DNA of 64,000 nucleotides from Adiantum capillus-veneris (Eukaryota > Streptophyta > Polypodiopsida > Polypodiales > Pteridaceae), in NCBI GenBank assembly GCA_014529385.2, contig CM043971.1:27568769-27632768 (forward strand), read 5' to 3'. The notes below the pieces were generated by a model. It did not search any database and was not told the origin of the DNA. It was given only the letters and a program-made list of their open reading frames with translations. Shown piece by piece: positions 1 through 10,142 of this stretch (positions within the stretch are counted from its first letter, which is position 1; every line of letters begins with the position of its first letter). The position numbers were made by a program, and so were the translations under genes.

Positions 1-711
1 CATCAAGCTATTGACCCTTTTTGTGTATAACAAGGAAACATAGCATATTTGTGTTGAAAGGAAAACTAGAAGGAAAGGGAAAGCTTCAAACTTCAAGGAA
101 GTAGCTTCACACTTCCTTTTCAGTTCTTGGAGGCAGGCAAGTTTTCCTCCAAAAATTCGTTTTTCCTCAAGGAGGTAGCTTCAAAGTGAGAAAACGCCTT
201 CATAAAAACGACGAGTTTTGTGAAGAGGCAACAAAGGTTTTCTTAAAACGAACGACACGTGAAGCGCTCCAATTTCCGCAAGGTGACGTTCGCATACGAC
301 GCAAATCGTAGAGCATACAAAACACAAAGACTTCAATCTCACAAGGTACAAGTTCACATTTTTTCCTCTCTCTTTGAATTAGTGTGTATTTACAATTGCG
401 AGGGAGGATATCCCACCTACACATACGTTTGATTTTGAGCACGTAGATCAAAATTAGGGCACCACGGGTGCTGCTGACACTAATATGCATGATGATGATG
501 ATCTAGGAGTTCATGGGCTTGTAGATATGGCTTCTTTCAAGACTTTGGAACATTGCCAAAGCATACTTGAAAGCAACATCTCTGCAATCAATGCAAATGT
601 TACCAATCTTACGAAGTTACTTGTGAAATTTATGAATTCACAGACGACTCAAGGAGCCACAACTGGCACGGTTCAAGGGAACCAAGCTTGCACGACTCAA
701 GGAGTCCAAGA
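1..711 (+). other. Retroelement leader and possible gag start, cut by CACTA end
   Basis: Positions 1-484 hold no convincing gene. They look like a transcribed leader, with several near-repeats of a 'caaggaggtagcttc' phrase. A reading frame opens at 485 with ATG followed by an Asp run, then a short helical stretch (TLEHCQSILESN) and a Thr/Gln-rich tail. This resembles the N-terminus of a retrotransposon Gag, but there is no diagnostic domain. The frame runs straight into the CACTA terminus at 712, so its last codons belong to that element. The gag assignment is inference from shape only. Confidence 0.3.
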
Positions 712-763
712 CACTATGAAAATCTCCAAGTGTTTACAACTTTTTTTTACCGTGCTTTGTAGA
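712..763 (+). repeat. CACTA terminal inverted repeat, left
   Basis: The sequence begins CACTATGAAAATCTCC, continues AAGTGTTTAC, and has TTTACCGTG and TTTTGTAGA-like blocks further in. The inverse of 12685-12736 matches it, with one mismatch in the first 26 bases. The three bases before it are AGA. The three after the partner terminus at 12736 are TTA, so the two ends do not share a 3-bp target duplication. Confidence 0.8.
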
Positions 764-829
764 TAGAAGGTGCAAATTCAATGAGAGAAACAAGAGAGAG
801 GAGGGCGGGGGACTTTCTTTTGTGTTTAA

Positions 830-1000
830 AGTATTACCACGACTTTATTTGTTGTTATTACCGTTGTAATTACCGCGCTTATTACCTCTATTATTATCGC
901 TTCCAAAATTTAGCGCCTAAACTTTCAAATTCTGGCTTAACCCCTCGCTCCCCCCCCCCCCCCCCCCCCCTTTCAAATTTTGGTGTTCGTCCTCTCAATA
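830..1000. repeat. CACTA subterminal motif array (TTACCGCG-like)
   Basis: Variants of ATTACCGCG recur about every 15 bases (ATTACCACG, ATTACCGTTG, ATTACCGCGC, TTATTACCTC, ATTATCGC), followed by a C homopolymer at 951-970. CACTA elements are known to carry short repeated transposase-binding motifs near their ends, and this array fits that role. The same motif family recurs near 7360-7410, 12580-12720 and 31900-31960. Confidence 0.55.
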
Positions 1001-1047
1001 AAAATTAATGAATATTGTATATAGTTTTCAAATATAAAAAAGAAGAG

Positions 1048-1049
<2 letters not shown>

Positions 1050-1104
<55 letters not shown>

Positions 1105-1105
1105 G
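1050..1105 (+). repeat. (GA)n microsatellite
   Basis: A run of GA dinucleotides with minor interruptions lies in the 3' non-coding part of CACTA copy A. The corresponding (CT)n tract of copy B is at 12369-12434. The tract was therefore present before the two copies separated, or arose from the same seed sequence. Confidence 0.9.
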
Positions 1106-1317
1106 AGGGGAGAAGGAGGCGGGGGATATAAGATTACACTTGGTTACAACTAAAATCATCATTCTCAATTGATTAACATAATTGAGCATATTCTCAAATC
1201 TAAAGAGAGGAAGAGGAGGGAGAGAGAGGTGAATGAATTACATGACCAAAAAACTTCATAACTGCAAAATGTTTATGAATCATCTTCCAAAAGATCTATA
1301 CATGAAGCATCATCCAA

Positions 1318-1646
1318 TTATAAGCCCATGGCTCCTAAATCAATAAAGAGAGACACTAAATTGTCGTTTTTGGATACATTATCAGCTTCGTCATCTTTGA
1401 GTTTGACATCCTCTATCTCATCATCTTCATCATCATGAGAATCATCCTCGCTAAGACTTGCTGCCATCGGACTTGATTCATCGACCTCCCTCTCCTATGT
1501 TTCCACCTCATCTAAAGTCGGAGGTGGAAGAGGGTCGAATATAGTCTCCACTTCATTAGTGGAAAAAATGGTTTTCCCCCGAGGTGTTACATGAATTACG
1601 AACCAAAGTTTTGGTTGGTGGATTGCTCGGATATAGATGACCTATA
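1318..1646 (-). pseudogene. CACTA transposase C-terminal exon with acidic tail (copy A)
   Basis: The exon follows a probable acceptor (TTTTATAG on the minus strand, near 1647). It first encodes the end of the DUF4216-like part (IYIRAIHQPKLWFVIHV), then a linker. The tail is strongly acidic (EDDSHDDEDDEIEDV) and ends in LFIDLGAMGL with a TAA at 1318-1320. Copy B keeps a shortened version at about 11990-12120. The acidic tail is visible directly; any role in the protein is unknown. Confidence 0.55.
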
Positions 1647-1727
1647 AAATAGAAGCCCAAAGTGAGTAACATTGGTATAATTAATGATACATGCAAATAA
1701 GAATAAAAAGGTACATGTCACTCACCT

Positions 1728-2035
1728 GCTCCCAATTGCGCGGTAAAACTAAATTGTCATACCTCCCTATGTGATGCACACTAGAGTCCACCATGTAGAG
1801 GCCATTCTCATGTCGTCTAGATATATTTGGAAACCACTTGCACTCGAAGATGAAGCTATGAAAGGTTCTAAAATTAACCTTTAGTATCCTTTCAATAGTT
1901 TTGTAGTACCTGGCTTCATCACCGTCGTGTCAAAGTTTCCCATAATGGCACAATCCATGGTGGTTCTACGCTAATCAATGTGACGACCCTTTGACCACAT
2001 AGAGTTAAAGGAAAGGCACTACAAAATAGAACACT
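1728..2035 (-). pseudogene. DUF4216-like exon of CACTA transposase (copy A)
   Basis: The minus strand encodes IECKWFP/ECKWF-type wording followed by GLYMVDSSVHH and LVLPRNWEQ. This matches the pattern of DUF4216 (a short Cys-Lys-Trp block, then a 'Val-Asp' line and a Trp-Glu-Gln end) that follows DUF4218 in plant tnp2 proteins. A donor site (CAG|GTGAGT) ends it at 1728, and an acceptor (TTTTGTAG) opens it near 2028. Relative to copy B it lacks a few codons after the GRH motif. Position 1991-1994 (TTGA, i.e. TCAA on the minus strand) is the empty-site equivalent of the TTAA insertion in copy B. Confidence 0.6.
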
Positions 2036-2099
2036 ATATTTGTTTATCAAATATATATTAAAGATAATTTCAAGAAATAGCGAGACAATATGGTTTAGG

Positions 2100-3060
2100 T
2101 ATATGAATACTCTACCTTTGGTACGCACCCTCGTGCATACTCTCATTCTTTGTTGGTGATGTCTTCTCCGCGCGCTTTTGCCTCGATCATTCTCTCATGA
2201 ATCCACTCTGCACTAATGATATCTGTGAAACATGCAAGATGTCTAGGCATTGGGGGTGCCTTCCTTCCTCCATGTGCTTGTTTCCATGCTTCCCTCTCTT
2301 GCAAATGCCTTGCCTTTTCCACTGTCCACAAGTCCACCCACTTGATCATAATCTTTGCATTGAGAATGCAAAAGTTATCGACCACTCGAGATAGATTCAT
2401 ATCCATGTTAAGTAGTTTCCCCTTTCCACTTGTCTAGTATGAAGTCGTCTTTGAATCTTCCTCGTCTGACCACATGCGAGGCATTGAAGGATCAACTTGT
2501 TCCAAATACTCTGATATGCAAACAAATGCCTCTTGAACAATCCACCCTTTGGCCATACATGCCTCTGGTTGAGACCGTAGGTGCACAAAATCTTTGAGAG
2601 TCTTTCAAACCCTCTCTAAGAAGAACATCCGTCATGCGTGCACTACTCCACATATAGCTATCTCCTCCACCACATGAACCAAGAGGTGAATTTGACTAAG
2701 AAGGACCGATTGAGGAAATGCATCTTCAATGGCACACACAGTTTTTGCTGCAAGTGTTTGAGCAGCACGGATAGCATCTATTTTGATTTCCTTGGAGCTC
2801 ACAAATCTGCAAGAAAACACACAAGTATACACTAAGTGCTAGGTGAAATTATTTTGTACATAAAAAAGGTGTAGTTGAGTGGAGTCTTGTGGTGTACCTT
2901 ACTAGCTCTCCTAGTTTGAAAATAGCATCCCTCACTTTCTTGTCCCGACATATACACATACTCACCGGCAAAATGAACTACAATGTAGATTAGGGAAAGG
3001 AAAAGTGAGTGATAGTCATACACACAAACTATAGATAGAATAGGGAGTATGAAGATTACC
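2100..3060 (-). pseudogene. DUF4218-like region of CACTA transposase (copy A)
   Basis: Successive minus-strand pieces read as one degenerate protein. They are: a helical segment ending in AIEDAFPQSVLLSQIHLLVH; CGVVHARWMFFLERVWKTLK, the typical DUF4218 'RWM-PFER-LKTLK' block; MAKGWIVQEAFVCISEYL; and a basic C-terminal part (KWVDLWTVEKARHLQEREAW). In-frame stops and small introns break it. DUF4218 accompanies tnp2 in plant CACTA elements. It lies between the tnp2 core and the DUF4216-like exon, the usual order. Confidence 0.65.
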
Positions 3061-3101
3061 TGAAGCATCCTGTTCCAACCATGAGACTTCAACCCATACA
3101 A

Positions 3102-3703
3102 TTAAACGCTTCCACCCTTCTTCGCTTTTGTGAAAGCTCCCTTTAGCGACCTCATGTATCCTGCTGGTGTGAAAATAGAGGCAATGGTACCCCTCACCTT
3201 CTCCAATTCTTCTTTGGCTAGCATCCATGGTGCTTTAGGAAGCACAATCTTTCCATTTGGGGCACGCCATGGAGTAGCAGAGGTGGGGAGACGTTTTAAA
3301 AGCCTCAAATCCTCCCTCGCACCCAAAGAATCCTTCTTGCCAATAATGTGGTCTCATAGTGTTTGGGCTACATTCTTGAATAAGTGAATGGGATCCAAGA
3401 GATGTTGTATTTTCAAAACCTTCCAATATGGAAGCCTTAAAAATATGGAATACCTTGACATACATTTTGGTGGAGGACACAAAGCCGGATTTTTGTTGTG
3501 GTGTTCCTCCCAAATGGTTGCCCAATCTGCCATTGTGAGCTTTAGAGGAGTCTTCCCATTTGTTGGAGCCTTGTGCTTGTTATGTCCTTCGGGTAAGAAA
3601 TGATGGTTGTTTGGATAGATTACCTTTCGCAAGGAATTGGGACTCTCCAACACCAACAATGGCCCGCAAGTAGGACATACATTGTGCCCCGTTGTGGACA
3701 ACC
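3102..3703 (-). pseudogene. tnp2 transposase C-terminal part (copy A)
   Basis: After an 82-bp intron the minus strand encodes GHNVCPTCGPLLVLESPN, then a run through HHFLPEGHNKHK. Next comes SIFLRLPYWKVLKIQHLLDPIHLFKNV, the family's 'SIF-LPYWK...LDvMHieKNV' block. The last part, REDLRLLKRLP...WMLAKEELEKV, joins the DUF4218-like part. The Asp-Pro-Ile-His is where most family members have Asp-Val-Met-His. A frame break lies near 3330-3355. Copy B has lost this whole segment. Confidence 0.7.
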
Positions 3704-3785
3704 CTGCATATATATCATATGGTTAGAGAGATGAGTGAACTAAAGTGAACTAAAAGGAGAGAGGGAAAGAGGGAAAGAGACTTAC
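3704..3785 (-). other. Predicted 82-bp intron in tnp2 (copy A)
   Basis: The donor is CTG|GTAAGTCT and the acceptor ATGCAG|GG, both on the minus strand, with a pyrimidine-rich interior. The protein reads smoothly from the 'DYFGLGEIS' exon to the 'CPTCG' exon across it. Prediction only. Confidence 0.55.
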
Positions 3786-4521
3786 CAGAAATCTCTCCAA
3801 GGCCAAAATAGTCGTGCATAGTCCACATAAGGATTCCCCTCACAATGGCTTCTCTCCCCCCTTTGCAAGTGAGACATCGACAACAGGAATGCCTCTCCAT
3901 AACTCCTCCAACTTCTCGATGAGGGGCTCGAAGTAAATATCAATATATGACACTTTGTACTTTCCTGGCACAAGCAAGGAAAGAAGTATATTGACCTTCT
4001 TGATTGTCTCTCATGGTGGAATATTGTAGTTGACAATCACCATAGGCCAAGTGCTCCATGAAGTAGACTTAGTGCCGAAGGGGTTGACACCATCACTTGC
4101 TAACCCAAGCCTCAAGTGTCGAGGCTCCAACCCAAAATCTGGCCATTGAGTTTCAATGTGCCTCCATGCAGGTGAATCAGTAGGGACACGCATCATTCCA
4201 TCATTTGAGCGATGGTTCACGTGCCACGCGAGAAGATCCATGGTAGACCTGCTTTTAAACGTGTGTTGGATGCGAGGATTTAATGGAAAATGTCGCAATA
4301 CCTTGCGGGGTACGTGTGCCCCGCTCACTCCTGTCTTGTATTGTGACTCCTCGCACACGGGACATGAGGTAGCATGTGCATGCTCATTGCGATATAGCAT
4401 GCAATCGTTGACACACGCATGGATGCGCTCATACTCCATTCCAAGTGCAGTGACATACGATCTAGCTCGTCGATGATCTGGAGGCATGTGGTGATCTTTT
4501 GGAAACATTTTACCCATCAAA
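3786..4521 (-). pseudogene. tnp2 transposase core exon (copy A)
   Basis: This is the best preserved coding part, an open frame over 4011-4604. Motifs in order are: LGMEYERIHACVNDCMLYR; a Cys pair (CPVCEES); KVLRHFPLNPRIQ; AWHVNHRSNDGMMRVPTDSPAW; and LRLGLASDGVNPFGTKSTSWSTWPMVIVNYNIPP. These are the signature lines of Transposase_21 (tnp2). Downstream the protein continues as GKYKVSYIDIYFEPLIEKLEELW up to the donor at 3785. The catalytic activity of the whole element is surely lost because the flanking exons are broken. Confidence 0.85.
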
Positions 4522-4610
4522 CTAAAACAAACATGACTATTAGTATAATTCCTAGAAGATGACACCATAAAGCAAGTGGAGATGGCATAAAGGCCATATT
4601 CCATACTTAC
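4522..4610 (-). other. Predicted 89-bp intron in tnp2 (copy A)
   Basis: The donor is GTAAGTATGG (starting at 4610 on the minus strand) and the acceptor TTTTAG before TTTGATGG. The same intron, also 89 bp, is in copy B (8774-8862) and copy C (30342-30430). Conserved length and borders in three diverged copies support it being a real spliced intron. Confidence 0.65.
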
Positions 4611-5230
4611 AGAAGTAGTGCATCGACACTTGCATTACTACAACCGAATTCTTCTTGCAAGTTGATAACTTCCAACCATGCTCGGAGCACCGAGTACCGT
4701 GCACCATCGTAAAGAGGTGTTCAGACACTTGTCATCGATCTCTGCTTCGTTTCGGCAGCCCGTTTAGTGGAGGGCTAACAATCCTCCTCGTACACGTCGT
4801 GCTCATGAGCTAGTAACTCATCACACATGTCGAACATGTGCTCATCCTCTACCTCAAAGTGCAACGAAGACGCCATAGGAGTTGCTGACATAGAGCCAAT
4901 GGGAGGATCGCCATATGCATGCGGTGCACCCAAATTGCCTAGTCGCTCTTGCCTCTGCCGTTCGGCCTTGCGCACCGGTGCACCACCACTGAACACAGAC
5001 CAATGGGGCACCTCCTCAAGCGACGGGTGAGTCATGCTATCATCTCTCCGAGCGCTTTTTCAAGGATGCCAAAGCCCTTTGTTCTCCATGTGCTCCAAAG
5101 CAATGCGCCTCAAGCGAGGAATTTCCCTTTTGCACTTGACGCAAGGACAAGGTAGTTTTTCCTTGAGCTAAGGATCTCGCTCTGGGCCTCCAGGAGGACC
5201 ACGATCATCCCAGTCGATGTCCTGCACATG
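4611..5230 (-). pseudogene. Transposase-associated N-terminal exon (copy A)
   Basis: The minus strand encodes QDIDWDDRG, PCPCVKCKR and HMENKGLWHP, the pattern of the Transpos_assoc domain (Cys-x-Cys-x2-Cys, then a His and a Gly-Leu-Trp). This is followed by a linker (LEEVPHWSVFSGGAP) and an acidic stretch FEVEDEHMFDMCDELL. A stop (TAG) follows PERDP near 5164, and another frame break lies near 5040. The upstream intron seen in copies B and C is missing here. The junction has a TTTTG-type microhomology, so it looks like a deletion rather than a clean splice. Confidence 0.6.
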
Positions 5231-5324
5231 CGAAAATGGTTGCTTCGCACGGCTTGTTTGAAACGGTTGCTTTGCTAAGCACGTTTGGAAATGATTGATT
5301 TATTGGGAAATTTTGAAAATGATA

Positions 5325-5327
5325 GAA

Positions 5328-5410
<83 letters not shown>

Positions 5411-5498
5411 TAAAGAGAGGGATTTAAAGACACGGAGAGAAATGTTAGATAGAGATAGCGAGAAATAGATAAAGAGAGTGAGAGGGAGAGATAAATGT

Positions 5499-5597
<99 letters not shown>

Positions 5598-5673
5598 GCT
5601 AGATAGAGATAGAGAGAAATAGAGAGAGATAGGGAGATAGGGAAAGAGGGAGAGGGAGGGGGGGGGGGGGGGG

Positions 5674-5737
<64 letters not shown>

Positions 5738-5785
5738 TAAATAGAGGGAGAGAAATAGAGAGAGAGATAGGGAAAGAGAGAAAGA
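5325..5785 (+). repeat. Compound (GA)n / poly-G microsatellite block
   Basis: Long GA runs at about 5328-5405, 5503-5594 and 5677-5733, with a G homopolymer at about 5659-5676, are joined by 'aaatgttag' and 'atagagatagagag' spacers. The same spacers occur at 32515-32600 and 39322-39420 next to CACTA copy C. The 'ataaatgttagagag' phrase at about 5492 matches the pre-insertion sequence of the gypsy at 32601. Large Ser/Leu reading frames across the block are artefacts. Confidence 0.9.
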
Positions 5786-6665
5786 GGGAGCTGGTGGTTG
5801 GTCTCCTCGTTCCCTTGATCCAAAGAAGTCTGTGATATGTCTCTATGACTATCGTACGCCATGTATCCTCAGCAGAGGACTCGAGAGTCAATCTAGTATA
5901 TCTGCCTCTATGTGTATCCATTAGATTGCGCATAAAGGACACTGGTCTAGTAAGAGCCTCAATCTCTATAGGAGGGGCGGCTACCTCCGCTCGAATAATT
6001 GCATGTGGTACGAAGGCCTTGGTTCTAATCATCCAGGATATCACAACTACCAAGGGTCTCTCCATGCTCCTCCAACTGTCATGATTCACAGATGGTCCCC
6101 AAACCTAGACCCCATAAAGCATAGCTGAAGCAACGAAAGTATCAAAGAGCCATAGCTTTGCTTGTGGTTCTTGAAATTGAACGTGCAAACACATCCTCTC
6201 TAGTCCTCCCAATGCCGCATAGGCTCTGGACAGTCGAGTTTCTGTTGCTATCCTCAGAGTTAACCTCGATCATGTGAATACCACCCCCAAGTATGTATAT
6301 TCATACGTGTACTCCACAATTTCCTGACCATATACGAGTGTAGTTTCCAATCTCTTGACCCACTGTGGTGTGGTGTTAAACACCATAACCTTGGTTTTAC
6401 CAAGGTTCACAGACAATCCACTATCCTCTACAAAGATGTGCAATGCATTCAACTGTCTCTGCATGCCCTTTGGTGATTCTGATATCAACACAATATCATC
6501 AGCATATAATAATAAAGGGATCCATGTCCCTGCTAGCTGAGCGCCTCTGTCGCCCTCTCTGTCAATGTAGTCAGAGACCTCATCTACGTACATACCAAAA
6601 AGTGTAGGGACAAAAGACTCCCCTATTTCACTCCAATAGTGGAATGAACAATGTCAGAAATCCCC
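5786..6665 (-). pseudogene. LINE reverse transcriptase C-terminal fragment (LINE C)
   Basis: The minus strand encodes MYVDEVSDYID, then LLLYADDIVLISES (the YADD catalytic box), LSVNLGKTKVMVFNTT and YTYEYTYLGVVFT. After a frame change comes a region with LYGVQVWGPS-type wording and RSMERPLVVVISWMIRTKAFVPHAII. This is the thumb and C-terminal part of a plant LINE ORF2. It is truncated at the 5' side near 6665 and loses its 3' end at the (GA)n block. It sits exactly between the two head-to-head CACTA copies. Confidence 0.8.
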
Positions 6666-6895
6666 TCAATAGGGCTAGTATGTCACTCTCTCTCTTTTTC
6701 CGCTCTCTTTCTCTATCTATCGCTCCCTCTTTCCCCTCTCTATCTCTCTCCCTCTCTCTCTATTTTGTCTCTCTCAAGTCTAAAAAATATAACAGGGGGA
6801 TACCTTAACAAATCTAACATTTCGAAGCATGCGGATATTTCCTACCACACACGAAGAGACATTTCAACAACGCAACCATTTCGCAAATGAACGAG

Positions 6896-7143
6896 GTATG
6901 TCATGATTTTTCTATCTTTCTCATCAATCTTTAGAGTTTATGCATGTATGTGTGTGTGTGTGTGTGTGTTACTATGTGTGTGTTTGTGGAGTAGAAAACA
7001 AAAGGGAAAGGGGGGGGGGGGGGGTTGCAATGTTTTGTGAATACCTTTGGTTGTAGCATGGTGGCCAGTTAGGTTGAGCTCCCAATGAATGAGCGCGAAA
7101 AACCCCATTCAACGAGGTCCTCCTCGACCCAAACATGCGTGTG

Positions 7144-7196
<53 letters not shown>

Positions 7197-7760
7197 TGTT
7201 GTTGTGTTTGAGATGGAGTAGGGAGAGAGGGAAGAGGGAGAGAGGGAGGAGTGAGGAGGGAAAGCTTGAGTTGTAGCGATGGCGAAGAGGAAGGAGGGTA
7301 GGGTATGTAGCCAGAACACGGCATACTCTGGCCTCCTTCTCTATTTTAGGCACCAGGCATTACCGCGGATATTACCGAGCCTATTACCGTCAATATTACC
7401 GCGATATGTCATTTCGAACGTATACAAACCTATCCGAGGTTTGGGGTGGGGGGGGGGAGAGGCGGTTACAAACCACCCCCTCTACCCTTAGATATCAATT
7501 ATTTCATTTCTTAGCCTTTTGAGTTTTAGAATGAAGATTTTTAATTTTTTATGAGTATTTTATTTTGTAGTACTTTTAGATGTTTATTAATTGCATTTTC
7601 TAAGTCCACCTTTATTTAAATATAATTTTAGCACTCATTGCTGTTTATTTTCTTTGAACTTAACTTCATGTATTTTTTTAATTAGAATTTATAACTTTCT
7701 CTAATTAATTTTATATTTTTTAAGGCACTTGACTAAATTAAAAATTTATCACTTGTGTAG
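6896..7760 (+). other. Predicted 5' intron of CACTA copy B with subterminal-type motifs
   Basis: The exon end GAACGAG|GTATGT (6896) and acceptor TGTGTAG|TACATCGA (7760) match the corresponding borders in copy C (minus, about 32345 to 31560). The intron contains (GT)n tracts (6952-6969, 7141-7183) and G runs at 7011-7024 and 7447-7456. Near 7358-7410 it has an array of ATTACCGCG-like motifs, the same kind as near the 3' terminus. Small frames here (Thr-His and Val-Cys repeats) are microsatellite artefacts. Confidence 0.5.
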
Positions 7761-8105
7761 TACATCGAGTGGGATGATCCTGGCCCCCATGAACCCCCTA
7801 AGCGCGATTGATGGCTCAAGGAAAAACTCCCTTGTCCTTGCGCCAAGTGAAAAAGGGAAATCCCTCGCTTGAGGCGCATTGCATTGGAGCACGTGGAGAA
7901 CAAAGGGATTTGGCATCCTCGAAAAAGCGCTCAAAGAGATAAGAGTGCCACTCACCAATCGCTTGAGGAGGTGCCCCATTGGTCTGTGCTCGGTGGTGGT
8001 GCAGCGGTGTGCAAGGCCGAACTGGAGAGGCAAGAGCTACTAGATAATTTGGGTGCATCGCATGGTGATCCTCCACTTGGATTTTTTATGTGCATCACAT
8101 GGTGA
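7761..8105 (+). pseudogene. Transposase-associated exon, first duplicate (copy B)
   Basis: It starts at the acceptor before TACATCGAGTGGGATGATCC and encodes the degenerate PCPC-KCKR and HVENKGIWHP lines followed by QSLEEVPHWSVLGGGAAV. It is repeated from 8170 with a period of 409 bp. The duplicated unit includes about 70 bases of intron end, so each copy has its own 3' splice site. Frame breaks are present in both. Confidence 0.55.
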
Positions 8106-8169
8106 TCCTCTAATTAATTCTTTATTTCTTAAGGCACATGACTAAATAAAAAATGTATCACGTGTGCAG

Positions 8170-8773
8170 TACATCGATTGGGATGATCCTGGCGCCCCTA
8201 AAGGCCCTTAGCACGATTGGTGGCTCAAGCAAAAACTCCCTTGTCCTTGCGCCAAGTGTAAAAGGTCAATCTCTCACTTGAGGTGCATTGCATTTGAGCA
8301 CATGGAGAATGAAGGGCTTTGGCATGCTTGAAAAAGACCTCAGAGAGATGAGAGCGCCACTCACCCATTGCTGGAGGAGGTGCCGCATTGGTCTGTGCTT
8401 GGTGGTGGTGCAATGGCGTGCAAGGCCGAACTGCAGAGGCAAGAGCTACTATACAATTTGGGTGCATCGCATGGTGATCCTCCACTTGGTTCTACTTACA
8501 CAATTTCTATGGCATCTCAATTGCACATTGAGGCAGAGAATGAGCACATGTTTGACATCTGTGAAAAGTTACTAGCTCATGAGCGTGACGTGTGCGAGGA
8601 GGTTTGTCAGTCATGCACTCATGGACAACAACAACAAAGGATAGATTGATGGCGAGTACCCGAACACCTCTTTAGGACGGTGCACAGTACTTGGTGCTTC
8701 GCGCATCGTTGGAAGTCCTCAACATGCAAGAAAAACTCGGTAGGAGCAATGCAAGTGACGATACACTCCTTGG
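8170..8773 (+). pseudogene. Transposase-associated exon, second duplicate (copy B)
   Basis: It repeats the unit that starts at 7761 and then continues beyond it into the acidic linker (LHIEAENEHMFDICEKLLAHE). It ends at a donor site (GG|GTAAGT at 8774). It encodes MLEEVPHWSVLGGGAMACKAE in an open frame at 8368-8649. A stop after QQQRID ends that frame. Confidence 0.55.
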
Positions 8774-8862
8774 GTAAGTATGAAATATGGATTTTTATAT
8801 ACTCTTCCCTTGCTATTCCTTGTCGTCCTCTAGTAATTGTACTGATACACGGTTTGTTGTAG

Positions 8863-9360
8863 TTTGATGGGCAAAATGTTGCCAAACAATCACCACATGC
8901 CTCCAGATCATCAACACTAGATCATTTGTCACTACACTTGGAATGGAGTATGAGCACATCCATTTGTGCGTCAATGATTACATGCTATACCGCAATGAGC
9001 ACACACATGCTACCTCGCTCATGTGTCGTTTGCGGAGAGGCACGATACAGGACCGGAGTGAGGAGGCCGCACCTACCTCGCAAGGTATTGAGGCATTTTC
9101 CATTAATTCCTCGCATTCAACACATGTTTAAAATCAAGTCTACCGTGGAGCTTCTCGCCGCGTGTCATGCAAAACACCACTCAAATGATGGAATAATGTG
9201 TGTCCCTGCTGATGCATGGAGTCGCATCAAAACTCAATGGCTAGAGCTTGGGTTGGAGCCACAACACTTGAGGCTTGGGTTAGCAAGTGGTGGTGTCCAC
9301 CCCTTTGGCACTAAATCTACTTCATGGAGCACTTGGCCTGTGGTGATCGTCAACTAAAAT
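8863..9360 (+). pseudogene. tnp2 transposase core exon (copy B)
   Basis: It follows the 89-bp intron 8774-8862. An open frame at 8926-9357 encodes VVCGEARYRTGV, KVLRHFPLIPRIQHMFK, HHSNDGIMCVPAD and LRLGLASGGVHPFGTKSTSWSTWPVVIVN, clearly orthologous to the copy A exon. A TAA stops it exactly where copy A reads 'NYNIPP'. The N-terminal part of the exon (HMPPDHQ...) needs a different frame. Confidence 0.75.
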
Positions 9361-10040
9361 ATTCCACCATGGGAGACAACCAAGAAGGGCAATATACTCA
9401 ATCGTTCCTTCTTATGTGTGCCATTAAGGATGAACTTCCTCAATCGTTCCTTCTTTGTCAAATTCACCTCTTGGTTCACATGTGGAGTAGTGCATGCACG
9501 ATGGATGTTCTTCTTAGAGAGGTTTTAAAAGACTATATTGTAATTTCATTTGGGCAACTACAATCTCAAGCAGAGGCATTTATGGCCGAAGGGTGGATTG
9601 TGAAAGAGGCATTTGTTTATATATCAGAGTATTTAGCACAAGTTGATCCTTCAATGCCTCAAATGTGGTCAGACGAGGAAGATGCAAGGATGACTTCACA
9701 CTTGCCAAGCGGAAAGGGAAAACTACTTAACAAGGATATGAATCTATCCCGAGTGGTCAATAACTTTTGTATTCTCAATGCAAAGATTATGACCAAGTGG
9801 GTGGACTTGTCGACAATGGAAAAGGCAAGGAATTTTCAAAAGAGAGAAGCATGGAAACAAGCACATGGAGGAAGGAGGGCACCCCCAATGCGTAGACACC
9901 TTGCAAATTTCCTAGATCTCATTAGTGCGGAGTGGATTCATGAGAGAATAACCGAAGCAAAAGCGCACGGAGAAGAGATCGGCAACAAAGAATGGGAGTA
10001 TGCACGAGGTTGCGTACCAAACGTAGAGTACTCATATACC
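9361..10040 (+). pseudogene. DUF4218-like region joined directly to tnp2 core (copy B)
   Basis: An open frame at 9324-10043 carries LPQSFLLCQIHLLVH, FMAEGWIVKEAFVYISEYL, VVNNFCILNAKIMTKWVDLSTMEKA and SAEWIHERITEAKAHGEE. These match the corresponding lines of copy A. The tnp2 C-terminal segment (copy A 2830-3960) is missing, so the protein jumps from the tnp2 core into the DUF4218-like part. A short direct repeat (CTCAATCGTTCCTTCTT at about 9398 and 9438) lies at the junction and may have mediated the deletion. Confidence 0.65.
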
Positions 10041-10138
10041 TAAACCATATTGTAAATTTTTGTGTGTGTTATCTTTAATTTGTATTTGATAAAATATATT
10101 TTCCTATTTTGTAGTGCCTTCCCTTTAACTCTACGTGG

Positions 10139-10142
10139 TTAA
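10139..10142. repeat. Target-site duplication TTAA, left
   Basis: TTAA directly precedes the terminal inverted repeat starting at 10143. It is repeated at 11464-11467. The uninterrupted copy A has TCAA at the same place (1991-1994, minus strand), with the flanks otherwise nearly identical. Confidence 0.75.

Larger units (their letters stand above)
712..5785 (-). mobile_element. CACTA (En/Spm-type) DNA transposon, copy A
   Basis: The 3' end is at 712 and starts with CACTATGAAAATCTC, the hallmark CACTA terminus. Reading leftward from about 5230 come, in order, a Transpos_assoc-like N-terminus, a tnp2 transposase core, a DUF4218-like part, a DUF4216-like part and an acidic tail. The 5' side runs into (GA)n tracts (5328-5785) that are (TC)n on the coding strand. 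No second CACTA terminus is seen at the 5' side, so the true 5' end is not located. Copies B and C share its order, which makes this a family rather than a chance assembly. Confidence 0.8.

Noticed and set aside
5445-6089. Long minus-strand frame with a Ser-Leu repeat tail
   Set aside because: The tail is the translation of (GA)n; the head is an alternative frame of LINE C.
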